Assembly (NCBI GenBank): GCA_964017155.1
Contig: OZ024857.1
Location: forward strand, 4,442,869-4,506,868
From: Oasisia sp. SBJ-2009
Taxonomy: Eukaryota; Annelida; Polychaeta; Sabellida; Siboglinidae
Direction of reading: 5' to 3'
DNA: 64,000 nt
Numbering within the stretch: position 1 is the first letter of the stretch; each line of letters opens with the position of its first letter. Of this stretch, positions 51,691 to 61,589 are shown one piece after another. The notes beneath the pieces are model-generated. The model had not been told where the DNA came from. It saw nothing but the letters and a program-made list of their open reading frames with translations, and searched no databases. A program made the translations under genes and the position numbers.

Positions 51691-52546
51691 CGGTGTATTG
51701 TTTTAAACGGTTCAAATTAGTATTATTTATCAACAACACTACAATTGAGTTATTACTTACATAACACAAGCATATGCTCAGATAACCACTGCAGGTTCGT
51801 ATTACAGAATATTATCACCGGTGTATCTTATTACGTTAATTTTCTCACGATCTGTAATGCATAATCTATATTAAATGTTACGATACATGGCGGAGCGTGA
51901 GGTAGTCGGTGTGGTTGCAATGAATGTGTACAGTCGTGGCATAGGTTGTATATTTGGGTTATTCAATATGATTTCTACCCAAATATGTGATGTTTATATT
52001 TGAAGGATTGACCAATCTTATTTTTTCTTATTATATCGATAGGAGCCCTTTATCTTAGAAGTATGTGCAAATTACTGCAATTAACCACAGTTTCAGTGTA
52101 GGACTACGGGCTACGGCTACGGTACTTTTCGATATAGGTAGTACAAATGTACGGCTGCCCTTTCGGTGATGACATTTAAAAATGCACCAATGCATACCCT
52201 ACAAATTAATATGTCTTGATTTAGTCAATCTATATAAATACTGCCTAGAGGAATTATTATGTGATTGTGCAATTGTGCGTAATTACGTAATCACAGTTAT
52301 CTGTTAGAACTATCTCTGCTAGAACATAATTGCAGTTGATACCGGGGCGAAGACTTGCGCGGCTGGCCAGCAGTGGCGAAGATAATTACTCGGGGCGCAC
52401 GGGGGTCGAAGTGGACACCTCGTGCTATTTTGGGTTGCCCTGTCGTTTTCTAAACTTCAAACCTTCCTGAATAATATTCCAGAGGGCAACCTTCTCAAAT
52501 CAATGGACCTCAGTCCGAAAATTGCATTTACATTCATGCGTATGTG
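51691..52546. other. Stretch between the LINE and the fold-back element
   Basis: No gene recognised. 52240-52390 is a diverged relative of 41940-42125. Confidence 0.5.
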
Positions 52547-53247
52547 AGTAGTATAGTATGTGGTTATCGTTATACGCTTGCAGCGCAGCGGGGGAATTCC
52601 CCCGGGGGAATTCCACAGGTCAAGTGTCGCCATCTGGCGGATAGGTCGTGTACTAGTGACGCCATCAGGCGGATAGGTCATGCACTAGTGGAGCCGCCTG
52701 GTGGACAAGTCACAACTAAAACTACACACATTTGTGCGTCTTCTTATTTAAAGTGGCGCCTCTTGGCGGATAGGTCGTGCATTAGTGTCGCCCCCTTACG
52801 GATAGTTCACAAACTAATACTATCCAAATTCGTTTGTCTTATTGTTTTAAGATTAAGTCAAAATGGCGTTAGGGGTTATGTAGCGTCCCCTCGCGGATAG
52901 GTCACGAATTATAAACTTGGTGAAAGAACAGGTGGGGTCACCTGCCGGATACGTATTCGGCTAATCGATCACGTGACTTAATATTATACCCGTCAACTGT
53001 GTGTGTGTGTGTGTGTGTATGTGCGTATGTGCGTATGTATGTATGTATGTATGTGTGTGTGCGTATGTGCGTATGTGTGTATGTGTGCGTATGGGCGTAT
53101 GTGCGTATGTTCGTATATGTGTATGTGTGTATGTGTGTATATGCGTATGTACGTATGTGTGTATATGTGTATGTGCGTATGTTCGTATGTGCGTACGTTC
53201 GTATGTGCGTATGTGCGTATATGCGTATGTTCGTATGTATGTATGTA

Positions 53248-53313
<66 letters not shown>

Positions 53314-53405
53314 CGCCGCCATTTGCACGGAAGTTGTGATACGGACAGGATAGGAAGCGGCATTTTACGGAAGCGGAAACATAGCACAGTATATTACTAC
53401 AATGT

Positions 53406-54064
53406 TTAACTCACCACGATGGCGTCCAACTCGTCGTCCGCCGCGGTCCTCTTTCGAATGCGACGGGTACAGCTACCACGTGACATGTGGCGTTTCCAGT
53501 GGTCCTTCCTCGTGAAGGCCGTGCTGCAGTGCGGGCACTCGAACCCGGCCCGCGATGGTGGTGGTGGAGGTGGAGGTGGAGGTGGAGGTGGAGGTGGAGG
53601 TGGAGGTGGAGGTGGAGGTGGAGGTGGAGGTGGAGGTGGAGGTGGAGGTGGAGGTGGAGGTGGAGGTGGAGGTGGAGGTGGAGGTGGAGGTGGAGGTGGT
53701 GGTGGTGGTGGGACTTCCGACTACAAAAACGAACGAACGAACGAGAGTTTTAGTCATGTAATTTACAATAATAGTATACGTATTCCGGTTTCTAAAATTG
53801 TTAACACGAACAAATTGAAATCGAAATATGACATTAACAAAGACTTACCACGCGAACCCCCTCCGGGGCTATCACCGACACTGTCGCAGCCGGGGCTGGT
53901 GTTGGTGTCGGTGGCGGTGCCAACGGGGGAAAGGCCTCCCCATACGGCGGTATGGAAGCTAACTCCGCAATAGCACCACCACTGCGTGGGGAGACCGGGC
54001 CCCTGGCGGCTTCGGCATAGGTCCATCCATTTCTTAGCATTGTTCTGGCTTCTTTTGAATACAC
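53406..54064 (-). CDS. Predicted two-exon gene in the fold-back element: polyproline and C2HC zinc finger
   Basis: Exon 1 54064-53849 (72 codons, NGWTYAEAARG then a Pro/Ala-rich part ending PEGVRV; donor GTG|GTAAGT). Exon 2 starts after TTTTTGTAG near 53713, phase 0: SEV, a run of about 50 prolines encoded by (CCTCCA)n, then SRAGFECPHCSTAFTRKDHW + KRHMSRGSC and a basic, then acidic tail (ADDELDAIVVS) with stop at 53406-53408. The finger is C-x2-C-x12-H-x5-C. A TATATAA lies at 54098-54106, 35-40 bp upstream. The frame is kept through both exons and the repeat. GTGGTGAGT at the stop could also be a donor to a further exon. The function, perhaps binding the element's own subterminal repeats, is inference. 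Confidence 0.45.
53555..53711. repeat. (GGTGGA)n hexanucleotide repeat
   Basis: About 24 units. On the minus strand it is the polyproline run of the predicted fold-back gene. Confidence 0.95.
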
Positions 54065-55310
54065 AAGTGAATAATGACAAATTCGAAAACCGGCTGGGTT
54101 ATATACGTTATAGCTTGGTCACGTGGGCGGATCGAAGCGTTACAACCAATGAAAACTCGACAAATATGGACGCTGACAAGAAGATACATTGTTACAAGAA
54201 TGCTATTTCTGGTATAAGCGCACCGTTTATTGCAACATTGTATCGAGTTGGATGAAAAAAACAGCAGAGTCATAGAGTACAATATTAAATTACGTGATCG
54301 ATTAGCCGAATACGTGTGCGGCAGATAACACACATACGCACATACGCACATACGCACATACGCACATACGCACATACGCACATACGCACATACACACATA
54401 CGAACATACGGCCATACGCACATACGCACATACGCACATACACACATACGAACATACGGCCATACGCACACATACACACATACGCACATACGCGCATACG
54501 CGCATACGTACATACGCACATACGCACATACGCACATACGCACATACGCACTTACGCACACATACGCACACATACGCACATACGCGCATACGTACATACG
54601 CACATACACACATACGCACATATGCACATACGCACACACACACACAAACACATACATACGAACATCCGCATATACGCACATACGCACATACGAACGTACG
54701 CACATATGAACATACGCACATACACACATACGTACATACGCATATATACACATACACACATACAGATATACGAAACTACGCACATACGCACACATATACA
54801 CATACGCACATACGCACACACACATACATACATACGAACATACGCACATACGCACATACACACACACACAGTTGACGGGTATAATATTAAGTAACGTGAC
54901 CGAATACGTATCCGGCAGGTGACCCCACCTGTTCTTTCACCAAGTTTATAATTCGTGACCTATCCGCGAGGGGACTCTACATAACCCGTAACGCCATTTT
55001 GACTTAATTTAAAAAATAAGACACACGAATTTGGATAGTATTAGTTTGTGAACTATCCGTAAGCGGGCGACACTAATGCACGACATATCCGCCAAGAGGC
55101 GCCACTTTAAATAATAAGACGCACAAATGTGTGTAGTTTTAGTTGTGACTTGTCCACCAGGCGGCGCCACTAGTGCATGATCTATCCGCCTGATGGCGTC
55201 ACTAGTACACGACCTATCCGCCAGATGGCGACATTTGACCTGTGGAATTCCCCGGGGGAATTCCCCCGCTGCGCTGCAAGCGTATAACGATAACCACATA
55301 CTATACTACT

Positions 55311-56640
55311 AAGGTGTTTGAGCGATTGGTACTGATGCATCTGAAGTCTGTCACCAATTCCAGAAGGGATCCACTGCAGTTCGCCTACACGGAAACCCAA
55401 TGCACTGACGGTGCTATTGCCTTGGCCCTGCATTTTGTGATGCAGCAGTTAGAATCTCCGGACAGATATGCACGCATCCTGTTTGTATATTATAGTTCTG
55501 CGATCAACAAGGTCAAAGCTTCACCTACTGTCACTAGACGCATCGACGTGTTATTGGCTTCTCGACGTTCCTCTACAGCGATCACTGGTTGTTAAAATGA
55601 ACGGTATTGTCTCCAGCACTATTATTTTGAATACTGGAACTCCTCAGGGATATGTCCTTTCCCCGCTTCTATGCTTCGTATTCACAACTGCCACCACATG
55701 CCATTAGGTGCCCAGAGGATTTCAGAACTGGCCTTCGGGCCTTAACATCTGCCTTAATTTCTTCAGACTATGTATATCATAATAATAATTTATTTTTAAA
55801 TCACCAGAGGTTCGTAGAATAACTTTATATTTATATTAACCGTTTTAAGAGAGCACACACCACCCCCACCCCAAGCGCACAAGCTTGGATTGGACTTTTA
55901 ACGGCCGGAAAGGGCCCAGTCCTGTATATGGAAGAAGAAATTATTGTGTTTCCCATCACTCCTCCGTAAAACCTGCAGATAAGTTTTCAGATGACACCAC
56001 ATTAGAAGGGCTGGTGACGAACTCAGATGAGTCCGAATGCCGCCATGAAGTGAACAGGCTGGTGTCGTGGAGTGACAGTAACAACCTTCAATTGAATGCG
56101 TTAAAAACCCGAGAGATGATAGTTGATTTCAGGAAGAAGAAACCCTCAGTTGCTCCCATTATTATTAATGGTGAACCTATCGAGAGTGGACTGTTTCATA
56201 TTTCTGGGCAAGATAATATCTAGTGAATTTGGTTGGGAAAATAACACAAATGCAGTCGTGAAAAAGGCTCAATAAAGGCTACATATCCTGCGCCAACTAA
56301 AAAAGCTCGGGCTGAGGAGGAAGATTCTTCTTCAGTTCTATCGATCTGCTAGTGACAGCTTTCTTGCATTCTCAGTATGTGTGTGGTTCGACGGCATCAG
56401 CCAGCGCTAGAGGTGCAGGCTTGAAAGAGTGGTGAAAACAGTTTCCAAAATTGTCGGCAGTGCACTCAGCCACTCACCCATCTATCAGCTACGTGCAACG
56501 ACAGACCTGGCAATGTTATCTCACACCAAACTCACCCCGTTCATCGTCTCTTCAAATTATTACCGTGAGGAGAAGGTTTCAGGAGCATCAGTACGAAAAC
56601 ATGTGGCTTTAGAAATACGTTTTAGCCCCGTGCCGTAGCA
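55311..56640 (+). pseudogene. Rex1-like LINE reverse transcriptase, degenerate
   Basis: Blocks in order and in different frames: KVFERLVLMHLKSV, DPLQFAYTETQC, YARILFVYYSSAINKV (the expected aspartate before SSA is lost), TGTPQGYVLSPLL, FSDDTTLEGLV, WSDSNNLQLN.LKT, MIVDFRKKK, then LRQLKKL and RVVKTVSKIVG. The order and spacing fit Rex1-type RTs of fish and invertebrates. The 5' end is cut by the fold-back element. Many frameshifts. Confidence 0.7.
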
Positions 56641-57245
56641 TCCTTATCATGAATGAAATACAGAACATAGCGGTAGACTTTGGAATGTTAACTTGGTTGT
56701 TGGTCTGGCGGAATTGTTTTTCTTTCTGACGCTGGTTGGTGTTGCCGGACCGTACGCGTGTGGAGTGTAAGTTCTCAAATAGCGGATCGATAGTGCTGAA
56801 TACAAAATCTTCTTTTATTGTGAAACCTTAGCTTAACATAATAATTGTAAATATAATTTTAATATAACTTTTTTATATTTTTAATATAATTGTTTATATA
56901 TATATATATATATATTTTTTTTTTACGACACGCTGGGCCAAAGCATCAAATTTGACACAGTTATGCCTTAGCACTTTTTAGAGGGGCTGCCCGATTTTAT
57001 AGACCAAGGTCAAAGTCAGGTCAAGGTCAAAGAAAAATAACTATAATCATAATTATTGTCCAATATATCGACATTTCAATGCTATTTTTAAATGTTTTCA
57101 AAAGCGCATTTATTTACTGACCCACATCTTTCCATGAGATGATTATCTAATTTACATAAATTCAAAATGGCCGACAAATGAGAAAATATATAAATATCGT
57201 CAATTGCCATGGTTTATATCGCCACTGCCCGCTAGTTAAACTCAC
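56641..57245. other. Spacer left of the glutamate-receptor exons
   Basis: No coding segment recognised; the receptor's last exon (fourth membrane segment) was not found here. (TA)n and a T-run at 56900-56925. 57003-57030 holds repeated CAAGGTCA half-sites. Confidence 0.4.
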
Positions 57246-59107
57246 GCGTTGCTGACCAAGTCCTTATAAGCGGAGTTGTTCTGTACGCCAACGCTGTACT
57301 GGATAGGCATGAACTCGAGAGACAGCATCGTCACATCGCAGCTTCTTGACATTTCGAGTTCGACCTTTAACCGCGCTTCCTGGAATTTGTCAAACAAAGA
57401 AGTTGTCTTATGTAAAGAAAATGAAACTGCGTGGCGTGTACGTCACGATTAATTAAGAGGTTTTGTCTGTTGAGTTACTGCAACGACGACAACCAAACTC
57501 AAATATCATTTGGGGTGGTTATGATAAATATAAATCTCTGAAGGAAACTAAGCACGCTTAGGGGTGAAGATATTAAAGGCATGCAAATGTTGACATGCAT
57601 AACTTAACGTTAACTTAATTACGCATTCATTACAAACGAATATTGCTTATAAGATGTCAGACAGTTCATTCTCATATATAACAGAAATTTAGGGAGCGGG
57701 AGAGAAAAGATAGAAAACAAACAGGAAAAAATGGTGGAGAAAAAAAAGACAAAGAAAAAAGAGAACAAGAATCATTGGGCACGTATGTTGATTGTGTCGC
57801 GTTACATTATGCCCTTGAGTTTGTATGAGACATTAGACGGCTTATTACAAAATAAAAACATAGGTTGGAAACAAACTTTACTTGTTGGTAGTTTTGTTTG
57901 GGTGGAGAATCTTCTGAATAAGTGAGTGAGTTGACACTCATATAAATATGAGTTTTTGGTTCGCTCAATATAATATGAGGAATAAAATAAAAGGAATGCT
58001 TTGCGTGTGATTTGCGAGTGCGACAAATAGTCTTAGAACTTTATATTTTCCATCTTGCAACTCTTCCCATTAGTATGTATCAAGCATAACATTACATTAC
58101 ATTTTCGGCATTTGAATGAATGTTTACAAAATGCATTCACCGGGCATACAATTGGTGTATGTGGTTTACGTTACCCTAAACAGCAGCACCCCGTAAGTTC
58201 CGCCCAGTGTACCGATGCGGTAGTCCGTCTGCGTCGCCATTTCTTCCAGTGTTGTGAAGGGCAGAGTGCGCCTCGTGCTCGCCAGATGAGCGACGAGGTT
58301 GGCTGCGTACGTTGCTACGAGGATGACACAGACGATGGACCAACTGCCAAAGACGAGTCGAACTGCCGATGCACTCGGTTGGTGAACGCTGCCTGCCGGC
58401 CAGCAAGGAACGACTGATTACCTTCTGCTTTGCGGTCCTTCTATTGTGTCTGCCTGACTTCAGGCTACGGTGTCAGCTCCTAGGTTTCATTCTGTTTTCA
58501 TTTATTATTACGTTCTTATGAATACAACAAAGATGTTGAATGCTTACTGCCTGCAAATTTGTGTTTTAATAAGCTCGGAACAGTGTTCGCAATTTGAAAG
58601 ATTCCGTCTGCAACACGTTTAAACGGTAAACAAAATATCCAGTTTCAAAACAAAATTGATTTCCAATAATGCTAAGCCGAGCAGAATTAGCCTTAATACC
58701 CTTTGATATTTAATTTCCCCACGTTCTAGACAGCAGACGTCCTGCTACGAACTGCTGCGCCGCCAATTCTAGTCAGAGCAGCTGGCACCTTCTCTTTAAC
58801 ATGCAGTGTGGCCAAACATTGCATTGTGGCATACATTTCTAATGAAAAATTAAGTATACAACATATCGGAAAGTTACATAAAAGAAAAGACAGCATACTG
58901 GAAAAGAAATACAAATTACAAGCGAAAGAAACATCAAAAACAAGGTGTTATTCTGCTGATGTCAGAATCGTGCGGAGGTTAGGTACAACGTGTCTGGCGT
59001 AATACCACGCAGTGCCACACACACCCAACAGCACAGGGGCAAGTTCCATACATATATTGAATGTTAGCGTGCAGATGCTTGTGAAAGCATAAATATATGC
59101 ATGCATA

Positions 59108-59183
<76 letters not shown>

Positions 59184-59279
59184 CACATATATATATATGT
59201 GTGTGTATACATACATACCTTCATACATACATACATACATACATACATACATACATGCATACATGCATACATGCATACA

Positions 59280-59362
<83 letters not shown>

Positions 59363-59393
59363 GCACACACACGCACGCACGCACGCACACACG

Positions 59394-59425
<32 letters not shown>

Positions 59426-61200
59426 TTCACACAAACACAAACATGAATTCGATTAATCTTAGGCCTCACCTTGATTAAACATAGCGCCGAAGCTGAACCG
59501 TAACGCATCAGCGATTTTGCCCATTGAACCTATTTTCGTCTGTGTCAAAGTGGCACCATGCGCATAGGTGAACAGCCAGAGAACGATTCCTACGAGGTGT
59601 GCAGCGCCCACAATGTAGCCCCACATCTCGAGTTTGAAGGGCTGGATGAACAGACTGACAGTATGTCCGCCACGCCCAGGATTCCGCACAGCAACCGTTA
59701 CGAACTCCAGGCAGAACGACACTTCGGCGAAGTCCATGTATACCTCGCGGTTTATCTGGCGTGATATTGGAGCGACCATCATGTCCACCTCCTGCGTGTA
59801 AAGGAAACATATCGCATAATTAAACTGAAACCAATATCATGGTAAATGTGGCCTGTGCAGAAATAACTTGTCATCGCGAAATTTAAAAACCGCGACGGAA
59901 CAACGCCGCTTTAGAGATCGTGGGGCCGCAGCACGTCATTAAGCAACACTATGCAGTCGTATCATGTAACGACGCATACACAGGATTTCCCGCGTCCATA
60001 CCCACCAATAGCCGGCTTTTCCCTCGTGTGCAACATCACAATAGAAAAACCGCGTGAAATTCGTTTAGATGACGATTGCTGGAGTCTCACAGACATGTGC
60101 TGCGTACGCTAGATCTGATTTGGTTTGCACTACCATCTGCGTAAGATGTTAGTGATGTCGAGGAAACTAACAGTTCAACTTCGAAAACTACCAGTTACAC
60201 ATCAATCGAAACCATAATCCAACGACGAACAGTGGTTTACTCCCGCTTGCCTTTTTTGTTAATATAATTAAATTAATTAACTTAATTGAATGTTAATAAT
60301 AGTTAACTTAATTGAAACACTGGTCTCAAGAGAATGACTCTGTTCAATAGTGTTTTGCAGACTCTTCTATAAGTTATGTATGCACAAATACAATACAGTG
60401 ATGTAAATGTAAATCAAGCTTAATACAATTTTATTTCTTACCAATTGTGACTATGAAATTTTGCATCAAAATGTATCAATAGCAAACATTGTAAGCCAAA
60501 TATATTTAATAAAATGTGAAATTAAATACATCTAATAATAACATGCTATTAAATAAAAAAATATTAAAATAATATAATAGTAAACATTGAAAGCAAATTT
60601 GATATGGTGAATCTTAGGGAACGATTTCAATGTCAATTTAGGGTACGGTTTAAAATAGTACGTTTTGAGACGTGTTTTGAACGCGTCCGTTGACGTGATC
60701 AGCCACAATTCCTTCGGCAATGCAATCCATGTAAATGGTCTGGCCCCAGAGAAAGATCAGCGGCCATAGCGCACCAAGTTATATTGCTGCACAGTCGGAA
60801 AAGCACATTCCACAGATCGGAGTGACCGATGTGACGCAAGGTAGTCGAGTTTTTGGTTATGGAGAACGTTGAACATCTTACCAAGGATTCTATAGCTATA
60901 ATATCTTTGATCTTACTCTTACGAAGCGTCAAAGTAATTACGTCATTTTAATGTGCAATTTAGCATACATGAAACCTGATATATCGGGTGAAATGTTTGA
61001 AGGGTGCATGTGCATTCTTGGAGCATGTTTCAAAGGTATTGTATTGTATTGTATTGCATTGTGATAACCAAAATCGCAAAAGCGAATATTCCGTGCCGAC
61101 ACCTCCACTCACCTTACGTTGCAGTTGTCCGATGAGACCCGTGCAAGATCCGTTGATTACGTAGCCCCACTGTCCATCTGAAGGTTCCACGAGTGTGTAG
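57246..61200 (-). CDS. Ionotropic glutamate receptor-like channel, four exons (partial gene)
   Basis: Exon a 61200-61113: [20 protein letters not shown] + GLIGQL (start of the ligand-binding S1 lobe). Exon b 59791-59470: [20 protein letters not shown], then the first membrane segment ([19 protein letters not shown]) and pore end [10 protein letters not shown]. Exon c 58392-58175: [12 protein letters not shown], the M3 gate segment [11 protein letters not shown] (SYTANLAAF in classical receptors), then [10 protein letters not shown] and [10 protein letters not shown]. Exon d 57379-57246: S2 part with SCDVTML and [20 protein letters not shown]. Phases agree for a-b-c. An exon between c and d and the 3' end (M4) were not found; 5' exons would lie beyond the LINE at 61.6 kb or outside the window. 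It resembles kainate-type or IR-type channels; the exact class is unsure. Confidence 0.75.
59115..59425. repeat. (TA)n, (CATA)n, (TA)n and (CA)n cluster
   Basis: Lies in the receptor intron between exons b and c. Confidence 0.95.
60590..60900 (-). pseudogene. LINE 3' coding fragment in a receptor intron
   Basis: Reading: [17 protein letters not shown], then [25 protein letters not shown], the familiar C-terminal pattern of non-LTR elements (compare 20880-21240). A stop interrupts it. Confidence 0.5.
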
Positions 61201-61214
61201 CTACAAGAAGGTCA

Positions 61215-61480
61215 GTTCGTAAAGGTACGTTCGTACATAGCGCAGTATCCTCAGTACTGCTCAAAGCGTTTTACACTTTACCCCCCACTGGCAGACCTAT
61301 TCAATCAGAAACCATCTCAACGTCTTTGTGAAACATTCAGCCACACTGCAAATATGCGCGAAGGCTGCTTGAATAAATATCCACCACTGTCGTTAGCCAG
61401 GTACAGCTGAGAGAACTGGAGCAATGTAGGGTGAATAAATGTGTAAAAGGTTACACACGACAGTACAAGATTCGAAACAT
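61215..61480. repeat. Dispersed repeat, second copy of 27118-27365
   Basis: GCGCAGTATCC, GCTCAAAGCGTTTTACACTT, CTATTCAATCAGAA, CATTCAGCCA. The stretch GCGCAGTATCC...TTTACACTTTAC also matches the TATA region of ADGF copy A. Confidence 0.5.
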
Positions 61481-61589
61481 TTCATTGCAAAGTGACAGAG
61501 AAAGAACGTGTTACACCTTAAACTATTCACCAGTGGTCATGAAACATCAAACGATAATCCGAAACTAGCGAACGTACCGTATATGCAGG

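Larger units (their letters stand above)
52547..55310. mobile_element. Fold-back element with long inverted arms and internal gene
   Basis: Outer ends AGTAGTATAGTATGTGGTTA (52547) and its inverse (to 55310). The arms continue for about 430 bp of near-identical inverted sequence, including the palindrome GGGGGAATTCCCC and five to six subterminal repeats of GGCGGATAGGTC followed by CTAGTG at about 30-80 bp spacing, then GTCACGTGA and a mixed GTGCGTAT/CA microsatellite (52998-53310; 54326-54870). A second inverted copy of the ACGTGATCGATTAGCCGAAT block lies at 54290. The right end sits directly against the Rex1-like pseudogene. No target duplication is evident. Confidence 0.75.

Noticed and set aside
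53419..53973. Plus-strand polyglycine protein
   Set aside because: The zinc finger, splice sites and TATA box are all on the minus strand; the plus frame is its shadow.
52998..54870. Long Cys/Val- and His/Thr-rich frames
   Set aside because: Translations of GTGCGTAT and CA microsatellites; no gene evidence.
59064..59508. Tyr/Ile-rich proteins
   Set aside because: Frames through (TA)n and (CA)n repeats in a receptor intron.
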